This document shows positions 18,270 to 27,835 of a stretch of 64,000 nucleotides of DNA, in pieces. The position numbers and the translations under genes are program-made. Under the pieces are notes generated by a model that was not told the origin of the DNA, searched no databases, and worked only from the letters and a program-made list of their open reading frames with translations. The stretch comes from Spirosoma foliorum (GTDB lineage: Bacteria; Bacteroidota; Bacteroidia; Cytophagales; Spirosomataceae): contig NZ_CP059732.1 in the NCBI RefSeq assembly GCF_014117325.1, positions 1,984,001 through 2,048,000 of the forward strand, in the 5' to 3' direction. Numbering within the stretch: position 1 is the first letter of the stretch; the number at the start of each line of letters is the position of its first letter.

Positions 18270-18707
18270 TCATCGATGCTCATTACCGGGTACGCGTTTG
18301 GGATGATGGCACTCCGTCCAGTAGGCAATAATGGCGGCTAACTGCGCTTTCCAGTCAGCGTACGTGGTCTTCTTTTCGAATAATCCCTGAATGGTTAACT
18401 CATAGGCTTCTTCGACTACTGGTTCTTCGACGGGATGGGTCATGAACACGAAGGGAATACACTTTTTGCGTAGGCTCGGCTGCTGATCGATTTGCTGGCG
18501 AAGCTCCAGGCCACTCATCCCCGGCATACTGATTTCGGAAATAATCAAAAAGGGAACTTCCGATGTCGTCTTCAGGTAATCCAGAGCGGTTTGGCCATTA
18601 GAAAAAACGACTACGGGATGGGAGAGAGCTAATTCTGACAAAGCTTTTTTAAACATGTCATGATCATCCTCATCGGCGTCAATAAAGATTATAGAGTGCT
18701 CTTCCAT
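18270..18707 (-). CDS. Stand-alone receiver-domain protein with Glu at the phospho-acceptor site
   Basis: About 145 residues forming a single CheY-like receiver; the ATG at 18707 is preferred to an upstream TTG. The acidic pocket (IFIDADEDDHDMF), the Thr in FVFMTHPVEE and the Lys in GLFEKKTTYADW align with receivers of this group. The position of the phosphorylated Asp reads ISEISMPGMSG, so Glu (residue 58 from this start) replaces Asp. A Glu there cannot accept phosphate in the normal way and can mimic the active state. There is no output domain. It is transcribed alone towards a convergent gene. It may be a pseudo-receiver that binds a partner constitutively. Confidence 0.85.
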   Translation of the reverse strand: MEEHSIIFIDADEDDHDMFKKALSELALSHPVVVFSNGQTALDYLKTTSEVPFLIISEISMPGMSGLELRQQIDQQPSLRKKCIPFVFMTHPVEEPVVEEAYELTIQGLFEKKTTYADWKAQLAAIIAYWTECHHPKRVPGNEHR

Positions 18708-19125
18708 GCTACTAGTAAACAAGGGTAGGGTAAAATAAAAGCCCGGTTCAATACCGAGCTTTCCAAGTTTTTCTGTTTTTCTAACGTTGAGTGAAACGAG
18801 ATCGATCTATGGTAGAGCTGCTCAAGAGGCAGCGAACAACTGAAGACAAAAATCTGTTCACCATTTGCTAAGCTCAAATCATGCCAATTGAATAGAGTCC
18901 TCATAAATGATTAATAGTCAATACTATAGATTAAATAGTAGTCATTGTGTTCTAGAAAAGTAGTTGCTTTATTGCCCCATTTTGTGGGCTTAAACCCACA
19001 GTTTGTGCGTAGCAAATACGCATTATAAACATCCGATTCTATAAACATGCAAAGCTTTCTTATTAAAATGGGGCGTTCAACGAGATAATTATAGAAGGCG
19101 GGCTATATGGCTAACTCAACCAGGC
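18708..19125. other. About 400 bp intergenic region with a small hairpin
   Basis: No gene is supported; a minus-strand ORF at 18689-18904 is not protein-like. A short perfect stem TGTGGG/CCCACA with a 6-nt loop lies at 18983-19000, possibly a terminator for the GH97 operon (ends 19126). Confidence 0.4.
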
Positions 19126-21051
19126 TTACTCATTAATAAACTGGATAATAAAGCCGCCTTTAGGAGCAAAAGCGTGCTGCCAGGTAGATGTGATTGGATA
19201 CGTTTCCGTTTTAAACGTCATCAATGCATTTTCGCCTTCCGAAATGACTCTAAATTTAGAAAAGCCCTTTGCATACTTGGTCAGATTTAGGTTGACAGGC
19301 ATTGCTTTATCTGTACCATTGATGCCCACAATATAAGAAAGCTTTCCATTCTGACGAGATAGGATGATCTGTTCTCCTGGTTCAGCCACTAGGCTTTCCG
19401 TTTTATCCCAGGTAGCAGGCATGTCTTTCAATAATTGCCGAACCAATACAGGCAGCGACTCAAACATCTCTTTTGAATCTGCAAAATGAATAATTCCTGA
19501 CGTATAGATCATTGCTGTAGCCAGCTCATGAACCGCCGTGTTCAACCGGGGATATTTTCGGATGGTTAGGGCAAACGGAGTGTAGTCCGTAGGGCCTGCT
19601 ACATTTCTGGTAAATGGCAATACGGTATTCTGCTCGGCGGCTTTATCCGGATACCTAGCTTCATAAAAATAATGTTCCGTTCCTAAAACAGCTTCGGCTG
19701 TCATGAAATTTGGCCAGGTTCGATGCCAGCCTCGGGGAACAGTCGTGCCATGGAGGTTAACTAGTAAATGCTCTTTGGCCGCATCCTCAAGAAGTGACTG
19801 GAAGCAGGCCATTACCTCCTGCCGATCGGAGCACCAAAAATCTATTTTAACCCCTTTGACACCCATGGCCGCCAATTCTTTGAACTTCGCTTTTCGTTTT
19901 TCGGGGTCGAAATACGCAGCCGAATAGGCCCACACCATGGGTTTGACCCCCTTAGCAGTAGCCTGGGCAATGATCCCTTTTTCTGTATTGGCTTTCTCCC
20001 AGCCCGCATCAAACAGCGTATAGCCAAAACCGAATGAAGCAGCAAGATCAGTGAATGAGTTATAGATTTCAGCTGAACGATCCTCGGGATGTGACCACCA
20101 TGACCAGGTAGCTTTTTCCGGTTCAATCCAGGATGTATCGTCTAGTTTAGAAGCAGGTGCCAAATCCGTAATCAAGCTTGACAGTAGAATGTCACCGGCC
20201 TGTTCACCGATGATGATCACCCGCCAGGGCATCGTCCAGGGAAGGTTGTATGTTGGATGATTATTGCTGCCCAACGGAAGGGTATATTTTTCGTCTTGTT
20301 CCGCAAAGGCAATTTTATACACCCCACCCTGCGAATCGGGTTGCAAATGACAACCTGGATACGAGCCATCTGTTCCGGACTCGGCCAGTAAAACCCAGTT
20401 TTTGCCCTCATTGACCTGAAAAAGGGCAGGCATGCACCAGCCCACAGATGGGTTACGGGGATTACTGATTGAGTCGCCGGGATGTACTTTAAAGTAAAAA
20501 TCTTCGTAGCCTGGGGTAACCTTTCCCGCTTTATTATAAGGCTGTAACCAGCCCTTCGCACTTTTTTCAATATGAAATCCTGTACTTTCCGTATTGATTA
20601 CCCGTATTTTTTTAGCCTGGTCCGGAAACCGGTAGCGGAAAGCAACACCTTCTTTTCCGGTCACCAAATCAATGATCAGGAGTGCACCCAGCTTATTTTT
20701 GAACGTTATACTCTTCGTTTCAAAAACTTGGTTTATCGTTTTTACGTTACCCACTTTCAGATCATAGTTCTCCCTTCTGACTCCAATGGGTGAAACCTTA
20801 ACGAGGGAGAGCCCAGATGTAAAGTCCTGATCGTCACAAGTCAGGCCAAGTGGAGAATCGGCAATAATGGTTTTATCCCGGCGTGTTACCTGGTAATGCA
20901 ATTCTCCACTTTTAGTCAAAGACAAGGTGATTTTGTTTGATCCAAGCTTTGAACTCAGGCTCATTGATTGGCTTATTGCGTTAAAGCTGCTGAACAGAAA
21001 AATTGCGCTGGCTAAAAAAGGCAGGCCTTTGTAAATCACTCCATTTCTCAT
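19126..21051 (-). CDS. Glycoside hydrolase family 97 (probable retaining alpha-galactosidase type)
   Basis: A 641-residue exported enzyme. ATG 21051 is preferred because it starts a signal peptide (LPFLASAIFLFSSFNAISQ); the ORF is open 27 codons further. GH97 comprises an N-terminal beta-sandwich (to about 280), a (beta/alpha)8 barrel and a C-terminal beta domain. FGFGYTLFDAGWEKA opens the barrel. GVKGVKIDFWCSD carries Asp404, which corresponds to the nucleophile of the retaining clade (inverting SusB-like members lack it). Glu453 in TAEAVLGTEHYF is the likely acid/base. It acts on alpha-galactosides or related alpha-glycosides in the periplasm. It lies just downstream of an esterase gene on the same strand, suggesting a small sugar/ester-processing operon. 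Confidence 0.92.
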   Translation of the reverse strand: MRNGVIYKGLPFLASAIFLFSSFNAISQSMSLSSKLGSNKITLSLTKSGELHYQVTRRDKTIIADSPLGLTCDDQDFTSGLSLVKVSPIGVRRENYDLKVGNVKTINQVFETKSITFKNKLGALLIIDLVTGKEGVAFRYRFPDQAKKIRVINTESTGFHIEKSAKGWLQPYNKAGKVTPGYEDFYFKVHPGDSISNPRNPSVGWCMPALFQVNEGKNWVLLAESGTDGSYPGCHLQPDSQGGVYKIAFAEQDEKYTLPLGSNNHPTYNLPWTMPWRVIIIGEQAGDILLSSLITDLAPASKLDDTSWIEPEKATWSWWSHPEDRSAEIYNSFTDLAASFGFGYTLFDAGWEKANTEKGIIAQATAKGVKPMVWAYSAAYFDPEKRKAKFKELAAMGVKGVKIDFWCSDRQEVMACFQSLLEDAAKEHLLVNLHGTTVPRGWHRTWPNFMTAEAVLGTEHYFYEARYPDKAAEQNTVLPFTRNVAGPTDYTPFALTIRKYPRLNTAVHELATAMIYTSGIIHFADSKEMFESLPVLVRQLLKDMPATWDKTESLVAEPGEQIILSRQNGKLSYIVGINGTDKAMPVNLNLTKYAKGFSKFRVISEGENALMTFKTETYPITSTWQHAFAPKGGFIIQFINE

Positions 21052-21140
21052 GCTATTGATTGGGTTTCTTAGGGCCAACGCGGGGCGGATTGTGAAAAAA
21101 CATAGTTTGTAACTAGCAGTACTTATTCTCATTAGAAAGA

Positions 21141-21158
21141 GGGGTTTTATAAAACCCC
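21141..21158. terminator. Perfect 18-bp palindrome between esterase and GH97 genes
   Basis: GGGGTTTTATAAAACCCC is fully self-complementary and lies immediately after the stop of the esterase frame, before the GH97 start. It could be an attenuator or intra-operon terminator; the function is inferred from position only. Confidence 0.4.
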
Positions 21159-22587
21159 TTAGATTTTAGCTCTTATTGGCTGATTCGCCTGTTTTTGGGC
21201 GAATAACCAGTCCAGCAAGCCAGGTGTCTTGATGACTTCCTCCCAAATACTATGATCAGCCTCTGGATACTCTGTGTAACGAGGAGTTCCGCCCGCTTTT
21301 TTCAACGCACGAACCATGTCTCGGGAACCACTAACGGGCACATTCCTGTCTTTTGCTCCATGAAAGGCCCAAACCGAAACGGATTTCATACGTTGAGCCT
21401 GGTCGGGATTACCTTCACCACAGACAGGAATGGCAGCCGCGAACAACTCGGGGTGTTCGCCAATCATATGCCAGGACCCATATCCTCCCCGTGATACCCC
21501 CGACACATAGCGTCTTTGGGGGTCAATCGAGTAGACCTTATCCAGGGAAAGGATGGCTTCAATGGCCAGGGAAGCTACTGACGGAGTATTCGCCACCCCT
21601 CCCCCAGCCGGAATAGGGCGGACAACGGGGGACCAAAACAAAAGCAGGATACTTTTTCCTATTTTCATCGGTAGCTAACCATTTTGCCATCGGACAGGCA
21701 TCAATCTGGCGAATATTGTCTAACCGGCAGGAGTAAGGCAGGCCAATTACCAGGGGGTACCGTTTACTGGGGTCGTAGTAAAGCGGTTTCAAAAGCCGGT
21801 ATAGCAACGTGTCTCCCTGGGGGCTAATATACTTTCCCTGTTCAAAAGGCTGAGCCAAAGCGATTTCTCGGGCCGACGCATGGGTATGGTTATAGTTATC
21901 TCCGAGTAGTTGGATACCAAGCACCACCGAACAGATAGCGAGAATAACAGTCATACCTTTGGCAGTAAGTAAGCCAGGGGATAAACTGGTGGGCACTGTG
22001 AGGCTAGCACTTCTACGCAACTCATCAATAAAATTAAGCAGGAGCAGAACTGGAACAACTCGTTCGGGCAGGAATAGCCATTGTTGAATTAAATCCAGTT
22101 TGGTATTTGGGGGGTAAGGGGGCGCATTCATAAACCAGACCAGAACTACCAGTTGAGCTCCATATACTAGAACCAAAAGAATTCCTGTTCTTTTTAACCA
22201 GGGTCTGTTGCTCGCGCGAGACAAAACCAGCGTAGCACCGTAAACCAGATAGGTTATGATACCCAGCAAGATAGCTCCCTTGTAATATTGACCCAGAATC
22301 GGATACAGTGTTGCTACAAGGAGGTAAACAAGTACGACAGAAGAGACTACGGTAGCTAGCATCCCAGCCCAGAAAGTCGCCTTATACTGTTTATGATGAT
22401 AATAGATCAGTAGTAGAACGGCCGTGATAAGTCCAATGACGTCGCCAACCAGAAACCAGCTTCGAAACGAAGCCAGCCTATATAGGTCAACGCCCCGCTG
22501 AAAATGGAGCCAGCTTTGAAACAAACCAACTGCCAGGGTGAGCCCTAAGCTAAAACAAACACTTTGGTAGAACTCTTTAGTCATCAA
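21159..22587 (-). pseudogene. Membrane-anchored alpha/beta hydrolase (esterase), split by one extra base
   Basis: Two overlapping frames join into one protein of about 475 residues. The first (from 22587) has about seven hydrophobic segments (for example FLVGDVIGLITAVLLLIYY, ATLVLSRASNRPW), then YISPQGDTLLYRLLKPL and YPLVIGLPYSCRLDN. The second frame supplies the catalytic end: nucleophile Ser in SGVSRGGYGSW, Asp in FHGAKDRNVP and His in PEADHSIWEE. This is the layout of PHB-depolymerase/carboxylesterase-like hydrolases. The break is at the run of five C on the + strand (21601-21605). With one base fewer the junction reads SGWGGVANTPSVASLAIEA. It could be a sequencing error. It precedes GH97 in the same direction. 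Confidence 0.8.
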
Positions 22588-22785
22588 GCCAATTATCGGA
22601 TCTAATCCCGAATGGAGATAAGAACCAAAGGTCTACTAGGCTGAGATTTACTAGTCTAACAAGCTAGTTTGTTCATATCTGAAAACGCTCCCAAGTGAGA
22701 CGAAGGGACTTTTATATATGAACGCTGATAACAAGGTGATTAACTCGCTTTACTTCCCAATATAGGGTAACGTAAATGAGTGACG

Positions 22786-23163
22786 CTAATCCCCGCAATG
22801 GGATATAGCCTTAGCATACTGACAAAAGATGACCTCGGCTTTTCCCTGCTTATCCAGTTGAAAGACTTCACAAGCCAGCCGGTCATTTACTGACGTGTAG
22901 TAAATAGACAGCGTGTTAATACCAACAAAAACGTTGTGTAGGGTAAAATGTAGGTTGGGATAGGTAGCCAGGCCAAGCTGAAAATAACGTTCCAGATCGC
23001 GCTTGCTGGTAATACAACCTGACTCATTGAACTTTAGCAGCGGAATGAATGGCGAATAAAATGCCAGCTCGTCAGCATAATGGTCTAAAATAGCGGCAAG
23101 ATTATGGGCGTTAAACGCACTGATCCATTCATCGGCAAATTGATAGGCTTGTTCTTGATTCAT
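22786..23163 (-). CDS. SnoaL-like (NTF2-fold) protein
   Basis: A 125-residue single-domain protein. The NTF2-fold signature is clear: FADEWISAFNAHNLAAILDHYADELAFYSP, then a central strand region (LHFTLHNVFVGINTLSIYY) and a closing FCQYAKA strand. Proteins of this type act as small hydrolases, isomerases or ligand-binding pockets; the ligand is unknown. Its ATG overlaps the stop of the VOC gene by four bases (23160-23163), so the two are translationally coupled and form the end of a four-gene leftward operon. Confidence 0.85.
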   Translation of the reverse strand: MNQEQAYQFADEWISAFNAHNLAAILDHYADELAFYSPFIPLLKFNESGCITSKRDLERYFQLGLATYPNLHFTLHNVFVGINTLSIYYTSVNDRLACEVFQLDKQGKAEVIFCQYAKAISHCGD

Positions 23164-23588
23164 ATGGCCTTGTCTGCTTTAAAAACCCAGCCAACGCCAA
23201 ACTTATCCGTAAACTGACCATAGCTGCCAAAGGGCACTGAATGGAGTTCCTGAAACGTTCGTTTGTCTGAATCAGCTCCTTCGGCCAGTTTAGCATAAAC
23301 CGATTTGAGTTCCTGATAAGAGTCTCCAATCAGGAACAGACTAACCGTATTGCCCGATTTGGGCTCCAGGATAGGGGAAGCCATCCAGTCAGTAGCCGAA
23401 ATATCGATAGCACCGCTTTTTAGCTGCGCATTGATAATACGGCTGTGTTTCTCGACAGGAAACTGATCCTTCATGGGTGTATCCCCCAATTTGGTCAGGG
23501 TTAACTCGCCACCCAGACATTGCTGGTAAAAGCTCATAGCCTGGGCACAACTGCCATCAAATAAGAGAAAAGGGGTGCAATGGATCAT
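23160..23588 (-). CDS. VOC-superfamily PhnB-like protein
   Basis: About 142 residues from ATG 23588 (MIHCTPFLLFDGSCAQAMSFY). The ORF is open 29 codons upstream but those residues do not fit the family. FLLFDGSCAQAMSFYQQCLGGEL is the PhnB/3-demethylubiquinone-methyltransferase-like opening. MKDQFPVEKHSRIINAQL, the DISATDWM segment, LFLIGDSYQELKSVYAKLAEGA, and the ending FGSYGQFTDKFGVGWVF complete the single glyoxalase-type fold. Its activity is unknown. It is coupled to the SnoaL gene and lies in the DoxX-DUF1624-VOC-SnoaL operon. Confidence 0.87.
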   Translation of the reverse strand: MIHCTPFLLFDGSCAQAMSFYQQCLGGELTLTKLGDTPMKDQFPVEKHSRIINAQLKSGAIDISATDWMASPILEPKSGNTVSLFLIGDSYQELKSVYAKLAEGADSDKRTFQELHSVPFGSYGQFTDKFGVGWVFKADKAI

Positions 23589-23656
23589 GGTCTGTTTCAG
23601 ATTTGTTAATGAGTTAGTTAGGTATAAATAACTGCGTTTAACGAACGGATTATCAA

Positions 23657-24814
23657 TCATAGATAGCGGAGCCACGTTTGTTCTTTGTGCCGCTCTTTAT
23701 AAGCTCCATACCATTTACAAAGCGGGTACATCATCAGGACAATGAAGAGCCAAATCAAATAAACAGCCCATAAGTCAATGCCGCTGCCAGTTTTTGGTCG
23801 ACCGAAATTAAAGCCGAATACCAGATCAGAGCTTTTGAATCCTTGCAGGAAGACCATGACAAAAACGAGCGGGTGAATCAAATACCAGTGCACCAGGAAA
23901 TAAAACAGGGGTGTTTTTCCATACACACGCACAATACCTGTCCAACGGTTATTTATACCTTGTACCAGGGAAAGAATGAGAAACATGATCCCCAGAAAAA
24001 GGAGACAGAACTGCAGCGAGGGAGGATATTTAGTCACGTTGATGAACGATAGAAACGAGTATAGCCTATTCTTTTGTGAAGACCAGTTGACCGGATCTCC
24101 ATATAGGTTCATCCCTCTTAAGAGGCTAAATAAGCCTAGCGATAGTAATCCTGTCTTCAGAAAAATCCTTCGTTGGCTCTGTTCAGTTGACTCAAAAAAA
24201 CGACCGGCACCGTAACCGATCAGCATAATGCCGAGCCAGGGAACTGGCGGATAGGCGACAAAAAGGAGTTTCCCAGTACCATATGGGAAAACCATTGGTG
24301 AGAAAAGAGATCTCAGCACTTTTAAAAGCAAGTTTTCTGGAACCGGAATCAAGGTGATTAACCCATGAAGAGCGACTATCAGTCCGCCAATCAGCCCGAT
24401 CGTTCGAGGAGGTAATTTTAACAAAACACTGAGAATCAGAAAGCCAATTCCAATAGTCGCAATTACCTCAAGGATCAGGACATCGAAATGGGGGTCGAAC
24501 CACATGCCGAAATTGACCACACTGAACTCTAGCCCCACCAGCCAGATGCCCCTTGACAGCAGGAAGCGCCTTGTAGCGACCAGATCCTGTTTAGCGTTCA
24601 TGGACAGAAAAGCAGAAGTTCCGGAAAGAAATACGAAGGTCGGTGCACATAAATATGTGACCCATCGGGTAAAAAATAACGCCGGTGTTGTGGTCGTCAG
24701 GTCCGTAGGCGACTGCGATAACGAGGTGGTATGTAAAAGATCCCGAACGTGGTCCAGGGCCATAATGATCATGACCAGACCGCGCATAACATCAATACTG
24801 TTGTTTCTCTTCAT
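23657..24814 (-). CDS. DUF1624 / heparan N-acetyltransferase-like membrane protein
   Basis: A 385-residue integral membrane protein of about ten helices. ATG 24814 (MKRNNSIDVMRGLVMIIMALDHVRD) is chosen over an upstream in-frame start because this is the canonical family beginning, with the DVMRG and ALDHVRD motifs. YGKTPLFYFLVHWYLIHPL near the C-terminus is the other conserved block. The family includes putative membrane acyltransferases related to human HGSNAT. Substrate is unknown. It is second in the leftward operon, 38 bp after the DoxX-like gene. Confidence 0.88.
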   Translation of the reverse strand: MKRNNSIDVMRGLVMIIMALDHVRDLLHTTSLSQSPTDLTTTTPALFFTRWVTYLCAPTFVFLSGTSAFLSMNAKQDLVATRRFLLSRGIWLVGLEFSVVNFGMWFDPHFDVLILEVIATIGIGFLILSVLLKLPPRTIGLIGGLIVALHGLITLIPVPENLLLKVLRSLFSPMVFPYGTGKLLFVAYPPVPWLGIMLIGYGAGRFFESTEQSQRRIFLKTGLLSLGLFSLLRGMNLYGDPVNWSSQKNRLYSFLSFINVTKYPPSLQFCLLFLGIMFLILSLVQGINNRWTGIVRVYGKTPLFYFLVHWYLIHPLVFVMVFLQGFKSSDLVFGFNFGRPKTGSGIDLWAVYLIWLFIVLMMYPLCKWYGAYKERHKEQTWLRYL

Positions 24815-24852
24815 GATAACTGGTAGTTCTCTGATCAATCCGCGGTTGTGAA

Positions 24853-25659
24853 TCATCGCCAACGTTCGATGTCCTCCACCCATTTCTGCTGTTTCATGGT
24901 GAGACCAATCAGTAAGGCCACCCCACTGTATGCCAGCGCATCAAACGCACTGGCCAATAGATTTCCCCGATTGGCGACTGGGTTCGACAGGGCGCCTGGG
25001 ACATGGACCAGCCAAAACCACAAAAAGATCATCAGCGAGAGTAACAGGGCGATGATCCGGATTCGTATGCCCAGGATAATGGCGATGCCGGAAGCAATTA
25101 AGGCGATGCCCGTCAGATTGATCCAAAACAGGTGGTTGGCCATCCAGTCGGGAACGGTATTGGCCAGAAAATCAGCATAAATAATGTGTGAGATGCCAAA
25201 GCTGGTTATGGTGTAGAGGAAAAACAGATTGCCATAGGGCATGATTTTTTCTAAAACCGCAAGCCTGCCCGTTAGTGGCGTCTCAAACGAGTAGGCGATC
25301 ACAAAGGCCCCTCCAGCCAGAGCCAGTTCCTTCAAGGGTGCCGTCCACAAGCCTAAGTGATACAGTTTATTGGGTTCTGAGATAAGCTCGTAGGTCATAT
25401 GAGTTCCTAAGAGCAGTGATAGCCAGACAGCTCCCAGCAGGAGAGCCGCTTTTTTGCCGACGCTGGGTAGAACCAGTAAAATGCCGGTGATGATCAGATA
25501 AAGTCCGAAGAGCCAAGCGAACACCTTCAGGAACGGAAGGTGCTGCTGATAGACCGAAAAAAAGACATCCCGGAAGTTCCCAAAATAAATTTGTTGACAA
25601 CCATACACAAAAAGTGCGATCGCGTAGAAAGACCTGCCAATCTGTACTAGTTGTTTCAT
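24853..25659 (-). CDS. DoxX-like polytopic membrane protein
   Basis: A 268-residue membrane protein with seven or eight hydrophobic helices (for example FLKVFAWLFGLYLIITGILL, LLLGAVWLSLLLGTHM, LTGIALIASGIAIILGI). It begins LVQIGRSFYAIALFVYGCQQIYFGNF and contains GISHIIYADFLANTVPDWM, characteristic of the DoxX/DUF417-type proteins of this phylum. Their role is unclear; some are linked to redox stress. It heads the operon DoxX-DUF1624-VOC-SnoaL and diverges from the LytS/LytTR pair across a 190 bp region containing an inverted repeat, so that two-component system may regulate it (inference). Confidence 0.8.
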   Translation of the reverse strand: MKQLVQIGRSFYAIALFVYGCQQIYFGNFRDVFFSVYQQHLPFLKVFAWLFGLYLIITGILLVLPSVGKKAALLLGAVWLSLLLGTHMTYELISEPNKLYHLGLWTAPLKELALAGGAFVIAYSFETPLTGRLAVLEKIMPYGNLFFLYTITSFGISHIIYADFLANTVPDWMANHLFWINLTGIALIASGIAIILGIRIRIIALLLSLMIFLWFWLVHVPGALSNPVANRGNLLASAFDALAYSGVALLIGLTMKQQKWVEDIERWR

Positions 25660-25773
25660 CGTGATCTGGGCGTTACTGGATGGAAGCTCAAAAGTAGAAA
25701 CAAGTCTTTTCGCCCAGGCTTATTGTCTGTACACAACCCAATTCATCGGTATACACCGTTCACCGACAAAAAA

Positions 25774-25815
25774 GGTCGTTGATCGAAAATCGGGTACTGC
25801 AGTCGATCAACGACC
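25774..25815. promoter_or_regulatory. 12-bp inverted repeat in the divergent promoter region
   Basis: GGTCGTTGATCG (25774-25785) and CGATCAACGACC (25804-25815) are perfectly complementary across 18 nt. They lie between the divergent DoxX-like gene and the sensor kinase gene, 36 bp before the kinase start. No T-run follows. Its position and symmetry suit an operator. Confidence 0.5.
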
Positions 25816-25851
25816 GTCCAAATGCTTACCTTCGTTTGGGAGGGCCAACTC

Positions 25852-26905
25852 ATGAAATTAACTAGAGAGGTTGCGTTTAATGCTGTTTTCTGGGGGCTAT
25901 ATTTCCTCTATCAATGGCTAGGCCTGGCGTCGCTGTATGGCAATTATAACAACTACTTTATCAACGCCTGTATGGCTTTGCCGGTCGCCTTCCTCTTTTC
26001 GTGGCTGACCGTTCATTTTCTGATAAAGAAGCGGTTGGCCGAAACCAGCCAGGCAAAATACTGGATGTACTTGATTCTCTGCTCGCTTTTCTTGCTCCTG
26101 GTCAGGCGGTACATCAATTATTATCTTCTTTATCCGAAATACTTTCCCCAAGCCCAGCATATGCCATTTCTTTCGGCCGGAAAAATGCTGGTCGAGGTAG
26201 TTAACCTGTACACGATAACCGGCTTATATGCTTTGTATTATTTTATCCGATCGTGGTATGAGGAACGCTTTCGCGTACACCAATTGGTGCAGCAGAAAAC
26301 AACGGCCGAACTGGAGCTGCTTAAAGCGCAGGTTCAGCCCCATTTTGTGTTCAATACGTTAAATAATATTTATTCGACGGCCTTAAAAAGCAGTCCAGAA
26401 ACGGCATCGCTGATTGCACATCTATCGGGTTTTCTGGAGTATAATTTATATGAATCAACGCAGGCAATGGTGCCTTTAGCAACGGAGATTTCCTATATCG
26501 AACATTATATCGAACTACAAAAAAACAGATACGGTCCCAAATTGGACGTGTCGATTAATAGATATTCCTCCATCGATGAAATCCAGATCGCTCCGTTGCT
26601 CTTATTGCCTCTGGTGGAGAACAGTTTTAAACATGGCGTGGCTTGCTCGCCAGGATTTAGCTGGATTCGGATCGATATGTCCAGACAGCCCGGTCAATTC
26701 TCGATTAAGATCGCCAACAGTAAGGACGAACAAGGCCCAATCCCGGTATCCACACTAGGGGGAATTGGCTTGTCGAATGTAAAAAAAAAGACTGACATTG
26801 CTCTATCCCGATGCGCATGAGCTAACGATTATTGACGAGCCGCATTCATACCTGATTAGTTTGACGATTAAACTCTTGACAAATGACGAACTGCTTACTC
26901 GTTGA
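25852..26905 (+). CDS. LytS-type sensor histidine kinase (one-base frameshift near the end)
   Basis: From ATG 25852 (preceded by GGGAGGG; an ATG ten codons upstream is less likely) the protein has four N-terminal membrane helices (for example YFINACMALPVAFLFSWLTV), then the His_kinase domain with VQPHFVFNTLNNIYS and phospho-acceptor His164, the N box LPLVENSFKHG, and the G box GGIGLSNV. At a run of nine A (26781-26789) the printed frame goes to a stop at 26820. With eight A it would read VKKRLTLLYPDAHELTI and on to TGA 26905, overlapping the regulator gene by 23 bp. That layout is typical, so the long version is probably real. It is divergent from the DoxX operon. Confidence 0.85.
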
Positions 26906-27623
26906 CGATGAAGCACCGGCCAGGGAGCTACTTATTCATCACCTGTCAACACTGACCGATTTTCATGTTTTAGGCTCCTTCGACAATGCGGTCGATGCGT
27001 TCACGTTTTTGCAGAAAAATCCGGTTGACCTGGCCTTCATTGATATCCAGATGCCAAGAATGTCAGGTCTTGATTTGGTACGATCGGTAAAGATCAGCCC
27101 GAAGGTTATTCTAACGACGGCCTACCGGGAGTATGCGGCTACGGCTTTTGACCTGGATGTTTTAGATTATCTGGTTAAACCGATCACCCAGGACCGATTC
27201 CTACGAGCCATTTCAAAGTACCTGCATTCTCAAAACAGCCCTGAGTTAGCTTCCCAGATTGCCAGTCGTTATGAGAAGATGTATATGTTTTTTAAGGTTG
27301 GCCGGGATCAACTAAAAATTTTCCTGAAGGACATTATTTACATTGAGGGGCTTGTTGATTACATAAAGGTGCACACGAACGAAAAGACCTACGTAGTGTC
27401 AGAAAAATTAGGGTACATGGCGGAAAAACTCCCTGACGACAAGTTCATTCGGGTGCACAAATCGTTTATTATTGCCTGGGACAAACTCCTCAGTTACAAC
27501 GCAGATCAGGTGAAACTAGTTACCCAAACACTTCCGCTGGGCCGGTTATATAAAGGTGCCTTTTTTCGAAAGATCCAAGTTGACAATGTCGGCTTACCCG
27601 CCTTTAAAACCGACGTCTATTAA
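26883..27623 (+). CDS. LytTR-family response regulator
   Basis: A 246-residue regulator partnered with the preceding kinase. The receiver domain (1-120) has the acidic pair in LLVDDEAPARE, phospho-acceptor Asp54 in AFIDIQMPRMSG, Thr in LTTAYREYA and Lys in YLVKPI. The LytTR DNA-binding domain (about 140-240) contains LKDIIYIEGLVDYIKVHT, EKLPDDKFIRVHKSFII and PLGRLYKGAFF. It likely binds paired direct repeats at target promoters. The start overlaps the kinase's corrected end, indicating translational coupling. Confidence 0.93.
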   Translation: MTNCLLVDDEAPARELLIHHLSTLTDFHVLGSFDNAVDAFTFLQKNPVDLAFIDIQMPRMSGLDLVRSVKISPKVILTTAYREYAATAFDLDVLDYLVKPITQDRFLRAISKYLHSQNSPELASQIASRYEKMYMFFKVGRDQLKIFLKDIIYIEGLVDYIKVHTNEKTYVVSEKLGYMAEKLPDDKFIRVHKSFIIAWDKLLSYNADQVKLVTQTLPLGRLYKGAFFRKIQVDNVGLPAFKTDVY

Positions 27624-27835
27624 TGTTAGATCACTAATGATTCTTAGCCTGGGATGACAGTCAGTACAATCCAGTTCGCCTGTCACCTGATTATATTAAA
27701 AAAACAGATTGAGACTCTAAGTTGTGTACTCTCAAAATATGTTGATTTTGGTGACCAATCTAAAACAACTGACACCCTATCTGAGTCAATCTAAGTAATT
27801 TCTCAAAATAAGGTTAGATTAATTATCTTAGCCTC

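Noticed and set aside
24504..24851. 115-codon ORF antisense to the DUF1624 gene
   Set aside because: Shadow of a well-supported membrane protein gene.
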